Numbered from the stretch's first letter, positions 55,152-64,000 are shown. The stretch is DNA of 64,000 bases from JBFLYC01 sp040756735 (GCA_040756735.1 JBFLYC010000009.1:1-64000); one strand, 5' to 3'. Numbers and translations are program-made. The notes: generated by a model not told the origin, from the sequence alone.

Positions 55152-56339
55152 TTAGCCAAAAACAGTATTAATAAACTGTCTGACCACCTCTACTCCTCCT
55201 ACCATGGTGCCAATGGTACTGCCTAAATTAGCAAAAACAACTACCAATAGAATATGAGTCACTTTGTTTTTCCAAAAACCCTTGATAGAGTGAATATCCT
55301 CAGACAGATTTTCAAAATCTTGAACACTTGGTTTTCTTACTAAAGCCTCGGTAAGACCCGCAAACCATCCTGCAGCCAAAAGAGGGCTCAAGGAGCTAAT
55401 AGGTGCAACTACAAATGCTGTTAGTATAGATAATGGATGACCAAATGCCAGCAGGGTACCCAGGGCGGCCAGAGAACCGTTCCAAATAATCCAAGTCGCC
55501 ATTTGTTCCATCCCTGCAGCCCTGTTAACTGAAAAAGTGGAAGCTATTATTGCCACTAGCAGCGCCGGAATAATCCAGCCAATTATTTTTGCTGTTTTGG
55601 AGGGTGGTAAAACCTTTGAGAGTTGTTGCAAGTTATGCTCATTAGCCAATTCCGCTTTAATCCCCGGAACATGACCTGCTCCCAAAACTGCTACAATTTT
55701 ATTACCCGGGGCTTCTTTTATTTTTTGAGCCAGGTATTTATCCCTTTCATCAATTAAAATGGATTTAAACTGGGGAAAAGACAAGGCTAACTCATCTAAA
55801 GCCGATGTTAACATATCATGGTTTTTCATTTTTTCCAGTTCTTCTTCACTGACATCATCTTGCAAAACCATACTTAGAATGAGCTGGAAAACCAGCTTTA
55901 GTTTTCCCCAAAGACCCATACCCCGCCATAACCTCAGCATGGTAGTCTGAATATCCCGATCAGCCAGGCACAGGGCTGCTCCAACCTCATTTGCTGATGC
56001 AATCCCCTGAATCATTTCTTGTCCTGGTTGAATACCAAACTGCCTAGCTAACCTTTTTTGATAGGAAGATAGAATTAAACTAATTAGTAACATGAGAGCT
56101 TTGCCTTCTTTAATGACCTTAACTATGTCAGTATTTTTCCATTTGTTGGCATCGATAATATTTTGATAACGGGCCTGACATAATTCTACACAGACTGTAT
56201 CAGGTCTCTCAACGGATATTAACTCTTTAACCTCATCAACACTTTTTTTTGAGACATGGGCTGTCCCTACAAGGATGATTTGCCTGCCGCCCATATCTAT
56301 CCGGTGTACATTGCCACTGGCCAAAGTATCACTTCCCAA
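55152..56339 (-). CDS. TraB/PrgY-family membrane protein
   Basis: A 395-residue protein. The N-terminal TraB domain has IILVGTAHVSKKSVDEV, VCVELCQARY and LGAGHVPGI. Four or five helices make the C-terminal third (from about 255). The family includes PrgY, which degrades or blocks sex pheromones in enterococci, but the biochemical role in other bacteria is unknown. The TTG start at 56339 has no clear ribosome site; an internal ATG at 56294 is possible. Confidence 0.85.
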   Translation of the reverse strand: MGSDTLASGNVHRIDMGGRQIILVGTAHVSKKSVDEVKELISVERPDTVCVELCQARYQNIIDANKWKNTDIVKVIKEGKALMLLISLILSSYQKRLARQFGIQPGQEMIQGIASANEVGAALCLADRDIQTTMLRLWRGMGLWGKLKLVFQLILSMVLQDDVSEEELEKMKNHDMLTSALDELALSFPQFKSILIDERDKYLAQKIKEAPGNKIVAVLGAGHVPGIKAELANEHNLQQLSKVLPPSKTAKIIGWIIPALLVAIIASTFSVNRAAGMEQMATWIIWNGSLAALGTLLAFGHPLSILTAFVVAPISSLSPLLAAGWFAGLTEALVRKPSVQDFENLSEDIHSIKGFWKNKVTHILLVVVFANLGSTIGTMVGGVEVVRQFINTVFG

Positions 56340-56385
56340 GCTTATTTCTATTTAAACAATACAACAATACAATAATAACATAACA

Positions 56386-56409
56386 AAGGGAGCCTAGCCA
56401 GGCCCCCTT
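56386..56409 (-). terminator. Terminator-like hairpin of the activation-domain gene
   Basis: AAGGGGGCCT-GGCT-AGGCTCCCTT on the minus strand, one mismatch, followed by a weak T-rich stretch. Confidence 0.5.
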
Positions 56410-56434
56410 AAATTTCAAATTCTGCCCTAATCAG

Positions 56435-57127
56435 TTAATGATTGGCTAACGAGTATTTGTTGTCATGAAGTTCTTTTTCAAAGGGCGCTTTTCTTGCTGG
56501 GCATCCTTCTCTCGGGCACAACTGGCAGTTCACAAAACTAACTTCTGTGGGAAAATAAATTCCAGATACAGTTTTAATCGGGGACATTAAAAAGCTGTCC
56601 TTAAGTTCAACTCCGATTAAATCTTGTTCATCCTTTAATAGTTTAAACAGGTTTTTTTGCTCGCTTATGGGCCAATCTTTTAAAGAGCCTGGATTCATTT
56701 TAGAAATGTGCCCTAGTTTAAAGGTGTTTACCAGATGAGACTCAAGGGTCATGATAGCTGCTCGTAAAGCCTTTTCCTTGATAACGTCGGCCCAATATTT
56801 TTCTAACATTCCTTCAAGGGTTTCTGACCATTCTTCGATTTCCCTTCCGCTGGTGGCAATATATGGGAAAACCCTGTTAACAGAATCCAGATTAACCCTC
56901 AGCACCCGGCTTTTAAACTTAATTCCATCAATTATGACAAAATTATCCCCTTTATCGTCTATGTAGGCAGCCCTGTATAGTGCTTTAGGTCTGGCAATCA
57001 ACTCGGCATCCTGTACCAGCAGCTCAACTCTTTTTTCATGCTCACTACCTGGTCTTATGTGTAAGGTCTTCAGTAATTCTTCAATGTCTATCTTAAAATT
57101 CATTTCATTAATTACTGCCTGTTCCAT
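56435..57127 (-). CDS. MetH-activation-domain protein, putative corrinoid-protein reactivator
   Basis: A 230-residue protein whose second half aligns with the SAM-binding activation domain of B12-dependent methionine synthase: NPGSLKDWPISEQKNLFKLL and GVELKDSFLMSPIKTVSGIY match the MetH region with W-P-I and SF-x-M-x-P-x-x-S-VSG-x-YF. The C-terminus adds a Cys motif C-x2-C-x4-C (NCQLCPREGCPARK), which could bind a cluster or zinc. Related stand-alone proteins in acetogens are linked to methyltransferases. Its role is inferred. The ATG at 57127 follows GGGGGTG. Confidence 0.78.
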   Translation of the reverse strand: MEQAVINEMNFKIDIEELLKTLHIRPGSEHEKRVELLVQDAELIARPKALYRAAYIDDKGDNFVIIDGIKFKSRVLRVNLDSVNRVFPYIATSGREIEEWSETLEGMLEKYWADVIKEKALRAAIMTLESHLVNTFKLGHISKMNPGSLKDWPISEQKNLFKLLKDEQDLIGVELKDSFLMSPIKTVSGIYFPTEVSFVNCQLCPREGCPARKAPFEKELHDNKYSLANH

Positions 57128-57277
57128 TCTCTTCACCCCCTGGTTAATCTAGTTTTCTGCAAAAAAAGTTAATATCCTTTTTTGTGATACTCTTCTCCAA
57201 CACTAAACCGGAAAATAATCATGTTATAATAAATTATATTAGTTTTAAATAGTCTTAAAGAAAGGTGGACAAAATTC

Positions 57278-58981
57278 GTGGAACAATTAAGACAAAAGTT
57301 GCTTCGCCTAGATGGAAGAGGCTACAAGGCTTATAAGGATATCCAGGGCACATATCATGGTGCAGCCTTCCTGTTGCATATTGACCATGTTCAGGCTGAT
57401 CCCTTTGCACCTCCTTCCCGCATTAGAATGGAAGTACCCAGTGAGGCCTTTGAATGCAAGGAAGAATGGTTAAATCCAAAAGCAAGACTTACAGCTTTTG
57501 AAGATTTTCTTGCCCGGCAGACTGCAGGTGCAATCCGGTCATTGGCATCCAGGCAAAGGGGAACCGGCAAAAGCGGATTAATTCATATAGATGCCCCCGG
57601 GCAGGAGATCCTGCCCAGGACCGCTGTCAAAGCAACATCAGCTAAGCTTGAGTTTCGTTTATCAGTCGGCCTTCCGGCCGCCGGTAGGACAATTTTGGGG
57701 AAGGAAGCTGCGCAGATACTCTGCATTGATATTCCAAACATTATTAAACATTCAGTATTTGGGTTTAAGCATGAACACCTGCTGAAACACTTGGAGTTGG
57801 CCGACCAACAGGAGGCCCTTCGCCAGTTTATTAAGCAGCATAAAATTATGTGTTTTATAGCAAGCGGCTCCCTTTTGCCCAGGTCATCCGGAATAAGCAA
57901 TCAGCCCATGCGCGGGCCTCATGTGGTACCCTTTCAATCACCGGCAGATTTAGAAATTGAAATTTCCATCCCCCATTCTCCTAAACCCATCAGAGGCATG
58001 GCCATTCCTGCTGGTATTACTCTCATAGTTGGCGGGGGCTATCATGGAAAAACCACCTTGCTCAAGGCCATAGAACGCGGAGTCTACAACCACATCGCCG
58101 GCGATGGACGCGAATATGTAATAACCAATGACACTGCCGTTAAAATCAGAGCAGAAGATGGCAGAAGGGTGGAAAAGGTCAATATCTCTCCCTTTATCTC
58201 CAACCTTCCCTTTAACAAAGATACAATTCGTTTTTCCACAGAGGATGCAAGCGGAAGCACCTCGCAAGCTGCAAATATTATAGAAGCTCTGGAAATGGGG
58301 AGCAAGCTTCTGCTTATAGACGAAGACACCAGTGCCACCAATTTTATGATTCGCGATGCCAGGATGCAGGAACTGGTCAACAAAGATAAGGAACCTATCA
58401 CACCTTTTATAGATAAGGCCAGGCAGCTTTATAAAGATATGGATGTGTCTACAATCTTAGTGATTGGAGGCTCAGGGGATTATTTTGACGCAGCGGACAA
58501 GGTCATCATGATGGATGAGTATAAACCCGTAAATGTAACCATTGAAGCGAAAAGAATCTCCCAAAGGATTAAAATTGGACGAACTCCTGAAGGCGGCGAC
58601 AGTTTTGGGACAATCACGAAAAGGAGGCTTGCACCCCAAAGCTTCACCGCCTATAAAGGCAGAAAAGAAAAAATCGATATCAAGGGTCTAAATACCATTT
58701 TATATGGGACAAGCACTATAGACCTTTCATATGTAGAACAGCTTGTGGACTCCAGCCAAACCCGGGCGATAGCCCAAATGATTAAATTCATATCAGATAA
58801 CCTTTCAGATAATGGAACTAGTTTGCCTGAACTTATCGATAAACTCTACACTCTCATTGAAGACAAAACCCTTGATGTGATTTCACCCTTTTATGGCAAA
58901 CATCCCGGAGATTTAGCTCTCCCGCGCAAGTGGGAATTAGCAGCAGCCATTAACCGGATGCGTACCCTGCAGGTCCTTTGA
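57278..58981 (+). CDS. Predicted ATPase of the ABC class (COG3044)
   Basis: A 567-residue protein. Walker A GGGYHGKTTLLKAIERGVYN is near residues 251-270, and the Walker B-like LLLIDEDTSATNFM contains a catalytic DED. This is the layout of COG3044 ATPases, whose family function is unknown. The signature lies far from the ABC norm. No transporter genes are adjacent. It is a single gene preceded by a TATAAT-like -10 sequence. Confidence 0.85.
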   Translation: MEQLRQKLLRLDGRGYKAYKDIQGTYHGAAFLLHIDHVQADPFAPPSRIRMEVPSEAFECKEEWLNPKARLTAFEDFLARQTAGAIRSLASRQRGTGKSGLIHIDAPGQEILPRTAVKATSAKLEFRLSVGLPAAGRTILGKEAAQILCIDIPNIIKHSVFGFKHEHLLKHLELADQQEALRQFIKQHKIMCFIASGSLLPRSSGISNQPMRGPHVVPFQSPADLEIEISIPHSPKPIRGMAIPAGITLIVGGGYHGKTTLLKAIERGVYNHIAGDGREYVITNDTAVKIRAEDGRRVEKVNISPFISNLPFNKDTIRFSTEDASGSTSQAANIIEALEMGSKLLLIDEDTSATNFMIRDARMQELVNKDKEPITPFIDKARQLYKDMDVSTILVIGGSGDYFDAADKVIMMDEYKPVNVTIEAKRISQRIKIGRTPEGGDSFGTITKRRLAPQSFTAYKGRKEKIDIKGLNTILYGTSTIDLSYVEQLVDSSQTRAIAQMIKFISDNLSDNGTSLPELIDKLYTLIEDKTLDVISPFYGKHPGDLALPRKWELAAAINRMRTLQVL

Positions 58982-59017
58982 TTTCATATCCAATATATTT
59001 ATTACTAAAACTCAAAT

Positions 59018-59848
59018 CTAAAAACTAAAATTGTCTGGATCAGGGCCTGTTCGTTTATCCATATTCAAACCATCAAGCATGCGGATCTCCTCACTTGTTA
59101 GTTCAAAATCAAATACCTGGGCATTTTCAATAATCCGATCCCTGTGTATTGACTTTGGTATTGTAACTACCTGAAGCTGCAGATCCCAGCGCAATATAAT
59201 TTGTGCCGGGGTCTTCCCGTACTTGTCGGCAAGTCTGACTACTACCGGGTCATCTAAAACCTGACCTCGCATCAAAGGAGCCCATGCTTCCAGCTGAATA
59301 TTGGTCTCCCTGCAGAACTTCAGTAAGGGTTTCTGGGTCAATCTAGGGTGAAATTCTACCTGATTCACCATGGGCAGAAATTCACTGTCTGCCATCAGAT
59401 CTTTTAAATGATGGATTTGAAAGTTGCTGACACCAATTGCTCTTACTAAACCTTCTTTGTAAATTTTTTCAAGGGCTTTCCAGGTTTCCTTGTACTTCCC
59501 TTTAACTGGCCAGTGAATCAGATAAAGGTCAACGTATTCAAGCCCCAACTTCCGGTTGCTTTCTGCAAAGGCCTTAAAGGTAGACTCATAACCCTGTTCA
59601 CTGTTCCACACCTTGGTAGTAATAAAAACATCCTGCCGGTGAATCCCGGATTCCCGAACTGCCTTGCCCACACCAACCTCATTTTCATAAAAAGCTGCAG
59701 TGTCAATACTTCTATAACCTGCCTCAAGGGCTGCTTTAACAGCATTTTCAACTTCCGCACCATCTTGTGCCTTGTACACGCCTAGTCCGAACCAGGGCAT
59801 CTTTAGGCCATTGTTTAAGGTAGTACAATCAGAAAGACTCTTTGTCAT
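59018..59848 (-). CDS. Aldo/keto reductase
   Basis: A 276-residue (beta/alpha)8 NADPH-dependent reductase. The catalytic set can be seen: Asp in SIDTAAFYENE with the Tyr, Lys in FITTKVW, His in LYLIHWPVK. The C-terminal IPKS binds NADPH phosphate. AGGAGG nine bases before the ATG at 59848 supports this start over the frame at 59878. The substrate is unknown. Confidence 0.94.
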   Translation of the reverse strand: MTKSLSDCTTLNNGLKMPWFGLGVYKAQDGAEVENAVKAALEAGYRSIDTAAFYENEVGVGKAVRESGIHRQDVFITTKVWNSEQGYESTFKAFAESNRKLGLEYVDLYLIHWPVKGKYKETWKALEKIYKEGLVRAIGVSNFQIHHLKDLMADSEFLPMVNQVEFHPRLTQKPLLKFCRETNIQLEAWAPLMRGQVLDDPVVVRLADKYGKTPAQIILRWDLQLQVVTIPKSIHRDRIIENAQVFDFELTSEEIRMLDGLNMDKRTGPDPDNFSF

Positions 59849-59982
59849 TATTCTAATCCTCCTGGAAATTTTTTCCATCCTATTTTAATGCTTATTATTC
59901 ATTTTAGCAAATATATCAATGCTTCATCCACTCAAATCCTGAATTTTTAAATATACACTGACTTTAGTCGCATTTGAAATCA

Positions 59983-60018
59983 AAAAATGGAGGTTGGCTT
60001 GAATCCTTCCTCCATTTG
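59983..60018 (-). terminator. Intrinsic terminator of the cytochrome gene
   Basis: AAATGGAGG and CCTCCATTT pair around a 15-base loop, with TTTTG following on the minus strand. Confidence 0.7.
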
Positions 60019-60061
60019 TATAACCTATAGATAGTTTATATAGTTGAGCGCCCAAGGTTTT

Positions 60062-60907
60062 TTAAGCGTGTGGATCACCATGGCAGAGTATACAGTCGTC
60101 TTTTCCGCGGGTATCATCCCTTCCATCCTGGCCATGACATTCCATACATGCCTTGACTGAGGCTGCAGCCTTATGGACCTTTTCAAATTTGCCATCATGT
60201 AATGCATTTAACATTTCTACTGTAAAGGCCGCCACGTCACCAGTAAGCCTTGCGCAGCGTTCACTGCGTTCCGGACTATTAGCTTTGAGTCCGGATGCTT
60301 TAGACCAATTTGTAACAGAAACGTGACATAAAGGAGACCCTGATGCATTGGAAACTATCTCTCCAAAACCTTTATCAGTTTTAAAAGCTTTCTCTACTGC
60401 CAGTTTATTGCTGGTTTCACTGGGGAAGGGATACTGGATATACCAGGCTTGCAGTTCATCAGTAAGATCACCAAACTTCTCAACTACCAGGTTTATTGCA
60501 GCCGCTGCCCCAAGGATTGCCCCGCAGGTGCCGGCCCAGCCAACACCCGTTACACCAAACCTCATCATATCAAGAGGAATAGTATTATAAGGGTAACCGA
60601 TTTTGTCATTTAACTGGGTAACAATGGCCTTGAATGCGCCATAACAGCATCTTGCCTCATAGAAACCCTCATGGCCTATTTTTCTCGCCAGTTCGGGATC
60701 CAGCTTTTCATAAGGCCACGGCCATGCCGGTGCATCAGGAGGTGGCGTTGGTTCTGGCGGTGGAGCTGCTGCCGGTTGTTGGGCAGTGCATCCTGTTAAA
60801 GCCAAACCTGATCCCACAGCTAATGCACCTACTGCCAAGCCCCCTGATTTAATAAACCCCCTTCTTGTAACTACCTGTAGTTTTCTTTCCTCCTTTTTCT
60901 CTGACAC
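60062..60907 (-). CDS. Split-Soret-type multihaem cytochrome c, exported by Tat
   Basis: A 281-residue protein. A Tat signal has Arg15-Arg16 (TRRGFIKSG), followed by GLALTGC, a possible lipobox. The centre matches the C-GCAxxG-C-C family: EARCCYGAF and GTCGAILGAAAAIN. Two CxxCH haem sites are at residues 254-258 (CMECH) and 272-276 (CILCH). It is related to the dimeric split-Soret cytochrome of sulfate reducers. It needs the Ccm system encoded just upstream. The start is GTG with GGAGG ten bases before. Confidence 0.9.
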   Translation of the reverse strand: MSEKKEERKLQVVTRRGFIKSGGLAVGALAVGSGLALTGCTAQQPAAAPPPEPTPPPDAPAWPWPYEKLDPELARKIGHEGFYEARCCYGAFKAIVTQLNDKIGYPYNTIPLDMMRFGVTGVGWAGTCGAILGAAAAINLVVEKFGDLTDELQAWYIQYPFPSETSNKLAVEKAFKTDKGFGEIVSNASGSPLCHVSVTNWSKASGLKANSPERSERCARLTGDVAAFTVEMLNALHDGKFEKVHKAAASVKACMECHGQDGRDDTRGKDDCILCHGDPHA

Positions 60908-61299
60908 AAAAAAACACCTCCGGTTTTAATTGGATTTTTCGATTCTGGCCTCATACCCTGTCTGACTTAAGTCTTCTTTTTAGGCTCTCCTTTACCATCT
61001 AAAACTCCAGGCGCACACCACAGTATTTAATTAAAAAATCCCCCCTCCTTCCATTATGCAAAACTTTAAGCAGCCATAAATGAAAATAGCGAGGTCATTA
61101 TAAGTATCGTTTATGGAATATATTTGTAAATGAAATATTCAGTAAGTAATTCTACACACACAAGGAATATCCTTCCATCTTTTTTTAAATATTTAACTTT
61201 TTTTACTTTCTTTCCCATGTTAATAATATCCAAAAAAATAAGGCCTTAAGCCTCATAACCATTTATCCATCAACCTATTTTCTTGCTTAACAAGACCTT
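60908..61299. other. Intergenic region between ccmF and the cytochrome gene
   Basis: 392 bp, AT-rich. It should hold the cytochrome promoter. A rough dyad GAATAT...ATATTC (61116-61140) is the only structure I noticed. Confidence 0.4.
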
Positions 61300-63468
61300 T
61301 TAGTCATGCTCATATTTTTTAGATGTAAAACGGCGCCATACAGCCATTGAAGTGCCTGCAATCAATATTATCGATCCAAAAATTAGCATTGATATTAAAG
61401 GTTTTACTTTTATCTCTGCAATCAGAATCTCCTCAGTGTGTGAGGTTTTACCCAAAAATTCCAAGTAAGCCAGCTCAAAAAATAAATCTACTTCATCAAT
61501 GGCAATCTCGGTACCATCAGCAAGTTTGGCTCTTAGGCTTTTCCACCCGTCATCATGCTGCCTTAGAGCAGGGACTAAAGTATCCTCGGTCCCCTCACCT
61601 GTGACCTCTAAAACAACTCCAACCTCTATTACCTCTCCGAAGACATTGTTTTTGATAATTAGATCCTTAACCAAAAAAGAATAATCCCCATATGTAAATG
61701 TGTCCCCCTTATTTGTCACCACTGTTTCTCCTTTTTCTTTTGTTCTCAATTCCAGGGGGCTTAAGTACAGGTCCTGCTTAAAAGAACGTGAGATGTAGGG
61801 TTCTTTCATCCACCTGGGCATGCTTCCGGCCAAGTACATTCTAGGCTTTATTACAAAATTTTCATTTGTTCTGTTAACACTTATGTTAAAAGTCTTTTCT
61901 CCTTCTTGCTGAGAATGACCCAAATATGTAAATTCATAACCAAATGCAAAAGCCGGCTCTGCCTGGTGCAAATAAAGAAGCTGGCTCTGAGTATAACCCA
62001 TGGAACCTACAATACCTATGAACATTAGCGCCAAGCCAAGATGTGCCAGGTAGCCGCCACAAAACTTAAGACCTTTACCGATTCTCCTGGCAAGCTCCAC
62101 TCCATTGATTGTCATGGCAAGAGCAATAACCCCTATAAATACCAGGTGGAATACAGACTTTACTCCCAGCCAATAACCAATGATCACACCCACCGGAAAA
62201 ACAACAGCTGCTGCCCTAAACCTTGAAAGTAATTCATACAAATTTCGGCTTTTCCATTCCAAGACGGGACAAAAGGCTAAAAGTAAAAATAAAAGTAGCA
62301 TTAAAGGAGCATTTGACTTGAGATAAAAAGTTTCATCTACGCTGCTGGGGACCCCAAAAATGCCTGTTATAAGCGGGGATAAGGTCCCTACTAAAATCAA
62401 CGCTGCTGAAATAACCAGCATAAAGATAGTTAAGCTAAAACTTCCCCCCTTTGATAAATATCCATCAACTCTTAAGGCAACAGGAATATCTCTCAGACGT
62501 AAAATCAAAAGCCCGTAGCCTATGAGTGCGTAACACAATAAAAATAATAGCAGATAAAAACTTAAAGCTGTTTTGGTAAAAGCATGTACTGAAAAACCAG
62601 CCATAACCCCGCTGCGTACCAAAAAGGTGGCAAAAATTATCAATAAAAAAGTTGTAACTGCCATAAACATATTAGTTCTAAGGAGGTAGGGTTTTTGCCG
62701 CTGAAGAAGCAATCCATGGACCAAGGCACCCCCTGTAAGCCATGGGATCAAGGAAGCATTTTCCACAGGGTCCCATCCCCAATAGCCTCCCCATCCAAGT
62801 ACCCGGTATGCCCAAGCACCCCCTACAATTATTCCTACACCTAAAAAAAGCCATGCCGCGCAAGCCCAAGGCAGCGCCTGTAAAAACCACTCATGGAAAT
62901 CTTTTTTCCAGAGGGCGGCCATGGCGAAAACACACGGCGCCATAAATAATGCATAGCCTATAAAAATAATAGGCGGGTGAATAACCATCCACGGATCCAT
63001 TAACAGCGAATTTAATCCCAGGCCGTCTGCGGGCGTTACCGCCTGAAGAGTAAAAGGACTCTCCAGTATCAGAAACAGCAGCAAAAAACTCTGCCCCATG
63101 GAAAACAGTGTCATCAAGGGAGCTAATAACCGGTATTTTCTATGTATTAATATAAGACCTATAAAGGAACTGCACAGAGCCCAGAATAAAAGGCTCCCTT
63201 CCTGTCCGGCCCAAAAAGCGCTCACGAGATACTTGGTAGGGAGGCTCAACCCAGTATGGTTAAACACATACACAAGTTCAAACTTATGGGTCAGCAGAGC
63301 ATGAAGCAGGTAAAAGGAACCCACAGCAACTGCAATAACATGGAAATACCAGACCATTATGGGTGTCGTTTCAATTTTTTTATACCTATTCTGGCTTTGC
63401 AGAAAAAAAATTACTCCTGCTGCTATGGCTGAAAAAAACCCTAAGTATAAAGCAATTGTACCAATCAC
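61300..63468 (-). CDS. ccmF: Cytochrome c haem lyase subunit CcmF
   Basis: A 722-residue membrane protein of about fourteen helices. The WWD-like haem-handling motif WGGYWGWDPVENASLIPWL is near residues 225-245, and NSLLMDPWMVIHPPIIFIGY and SVDETFYLKSNAPLMLL are also typical. It transfers haem from CcmE to the CxxCH of apocytochromes. It overlaps ccmE by 4 bp. The protein is about 70 residues longer than E. coli CcmF. Confidence 0.94.
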   Translation of the reverse strand: MIGTIALYLGFFSAIAAGVIFFLQSQNRYKKIETTPIMVWYFHVIAVAVGSFYLLHALLTHKFELVYVFNHTGLSLPTKYLVSAFWAGQEGSLLFWALCSSFIGLILIHRKYRLLAPLMTLFSMGQSFLLLFLILESPFTLQAVTPADGLGLNSLLMDPWMVIHPPIIFIGYALFMAPCVFAMAALWKKDFHEWFLQALPWACAAWLFLGVGIIVGGAWAYRVLGWGGYWGWDPVENASLIPWLTGGALVHGLLLQRQKPYLLRTNMFMAVTTFLLIIFATFLVRSGVMAGFSVHAFTKTALSFYLLLFLLCYALIGYGLLILRLRDIPVALRVDGYLSKGGSFSLTIFMLVISAALILVGTLSPLITGIFGVPSSVDETFYLKSNAPLMLLLFLLLAFCPVLEWKSRNLYELLSRFRAAAVVFPVGVIIGYWLGVKSVFHLVFIGVIALAMTINGVELARRIGKGLKFCGGYLAHLGLALMFIGIVGSMGYTQSQLLYLHQAEPAFAFGYEFTYLGHSQQEGEKTFNISVNRTNENFVIKPRMYLAGSMPRWMKEPYISRSFKQDLYLSPLELRTKEKGETVVTNKGDTFTYGDYSFLVKDLIIKNNVFGEVIEVGVVLEVTGEGTEDTLVPALRQHDDGWKSLRAKLADGTEIAIDEVDLFFELAYLEFLGKTSHTEEILIAEIKVKPLISMLIFGSIILIAGTSMAVWRRFTSKKYEHD

Positions 63469-63845
63469 TTCTTAACCGACTCCTTTTCCTCCTCATATTT
63501 GGAAGGGCATTTTACCAGCATTTTTTGGGCAAGGAAAACTCCTTCCTCAATTCTTCCCATGACAACAATGCTTTCGGCATGCTCCATATTGTTGGGTTTA
63601 GCGCCTTCGTAAGTAATTAATGTCCTGGTTCCTTCTTCATCTGTTAAGTAGAAGCGAAGGTGCTTGTTTTCAAGGTCGTAAGTTATTTCCTCGCCAGTCA
63701 GGTACCCTAGAACCTGAACTGTTCTGCCGGTATGCGCCGCCTGAGCAAAGGTAACATATGGATTAAGGGCTGCACTGAATGAATGAAATGCAAAGACTGC
63801 AAAAAGGAGAATTAACGATATACCGATAATTGTTTTAGTTCTCAT
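63465..63845 (-). CDS. ccmE: Haem chaperone CcmE (Cys-type)
   Basis: A 126-residue protein with one N-terminal helix and an OB-fold periplasmic-type domain (YLTGEEITYDLENKHLRFYL; GRIEEGVFLAQKMLVKCPSKYEEE). Classical CcmE binds haem with His in HxxxY; here the position is Cys in CPSKY, the CxxxY variant of archaea and some anaerobes. ATG at 63845 is used; TTG at 63854 is also possible. Confidence 0.93.
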   Translation of the reverse strand: MRTKTIIGISLILLFAVFAFHSFSAALNPYVTFAQAAHTGRTVQVLGYLTGEEITYDLENKHLRFYLTDEEGTRTLITYEGAKPNNMEHAESIVVMGRIEEGVFLAQKMLVKCPSKYEEEKESVKK

Positions 63846-63957
63846 TTTTTTCAAGCTCCCTGATCCTGGCGTCTAGCCGCCATAGATAAATAAAAATACC
63901 AGCCCAGGACAAAATAGTCACCAGTAAAACCACATACAGATCAGACAACTTTATCAT
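63835..63957 (-). CDS. ccmD: Small membrane protein CcmD
   Basis: A 40-residue protein with one helix (LYVVLLVTILSWAGIFIYLW) and a charged tail (RLDARIRELEKNEN), as in CcmD. It overlaps ccmE by 11 bp and the preceding partial gene by 17 bp. The ATG at 63957 abuts GGGAG; TTG at 63948 has better spacing (nine bases). Confidence 0.78.
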   Translation of the reverse strand: MIKLSDLYVVLLVTILSWAGIFIYLWRLDARIRELEKNEN

Positions 63958-64000
63958 CTCCCTTGAGTTTCTCTTTTATTTTAATCAACCGGCTCTGCAT
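63941..64000 (-). CDS. 3' end of a ccm gene, probably ccmC
   Basis: Only the last 19 codons lie in the window (LIKIKEKLKGDDKVV and stop at 63941). The charged end has no family mark, but the position directly upstream of ccmD, ccmE and ccmF is normally ccmC. Confidence 0.45.
   Translation of the reverse strand: MQSRLIKIKEKLKGDDKVV

Noticed and set aside
1..64000. tRNA or rRNA genes
   Set aside because: I looked for T-arm GGTTCRANNCC with matching acceptor stems and rRNA signatures and saw none; a tRNAscan-SE run would settle it.

Overview
The window looks like chromosome from a spore-forming, anaerobically respiring Firmicute of the Clostridia (Peptococcaceae-like; this is inferred from gene content, not from a marker gene). 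Supporting points are a spoVA-type spore operon, a selenocysteine formate dehydrogenase, System I cytochrome c maturation, a split-Soret-type cytochrome, cytochrome bd with its CydDC exporter, anaerobic ribonucleotide reductase, strong AGGAGG ribosome sites, and frequent GTG/TTG starts.

Layout. 1-340: the 5' end of a REP-associated tyrosine transposase beside a tandem cluster of REP-like units. 343-7170 (minus): a cobalamin-riboswitch operon encoding an ExbB/MotA-type channel, a DUF2149 protein, a giant secreted and membrane-anchored CobN-like protein and a DUF2162 membrane protein. 7255-11700 (minus): a NikA-like binding protein, two permeases and a methyltransferase, with no ATPase gene. 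11970-12520: gas-vesicle and histidine-kinase remnants. 12835-15970 (minus): a second cobalamin riboswitch ahead of nrdD, nrdG and a small DUF2292 gene. 16165-20410: a Fic protein and two decayed genes (a GLUG/stalk surface protein and a hybrid histidine kinase) flanking an array of TTAAGGT boxes. 20536-21319: an AbrB/VapC toxin-antitoxin pair. 21325-27861: cydABDC and an Rrf2 regulator sharing an operator palindrome. 28273-32668: cfa, then a PcsB/CwlO-like coiled-coil protein with ftsE and ftsX. 32858-35335: a stalk-domain exported protein and threonine dehydratase. 35425-39802: an ArsA-family ATPase with a MarR regulator (paired operators) and a heavy-metal P-type ATPase with an ArsR regulator. 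39983-47344: a secreted peptidase-like protein and the fdhA(Sec)-fdhB-nrfD-fdhE operon. 47393-51917: a P2-type cation ATPase, an hcp remnant and an EamA transporter. 51982-54957: a DUF1657-DUF421-spoVAC-spoVAD-spoVAE operon. 55152-59848: a TraB protein, a MetH-activation-domain protein, a COG3044 ATPase and an aldo/keto reductase. 60062-64000: a split-Soret-type cytochrome and ccmC(partial)-ccmD-ccmE-ccmF.

How it fits together. Respiration is the main theme: outward-facing formate dehydrogenase feeding the quinone pool, cytochrome bd to remove oxygen, and a multihaem secreted cytochrome with its maturation genes. Corrinoids are the second theme: two B12 riboswitches and a putative corrinoid reactivator. 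The most unusual system is the riboswitch-controlled surface CobN/ExbB/DUF2149/DUF2162 operon. A third theme is genome decay and small mobile repeats: several different inverted repeats share the core GAACCGTCCCC, and two MITE-like copies sit directly against host genes.
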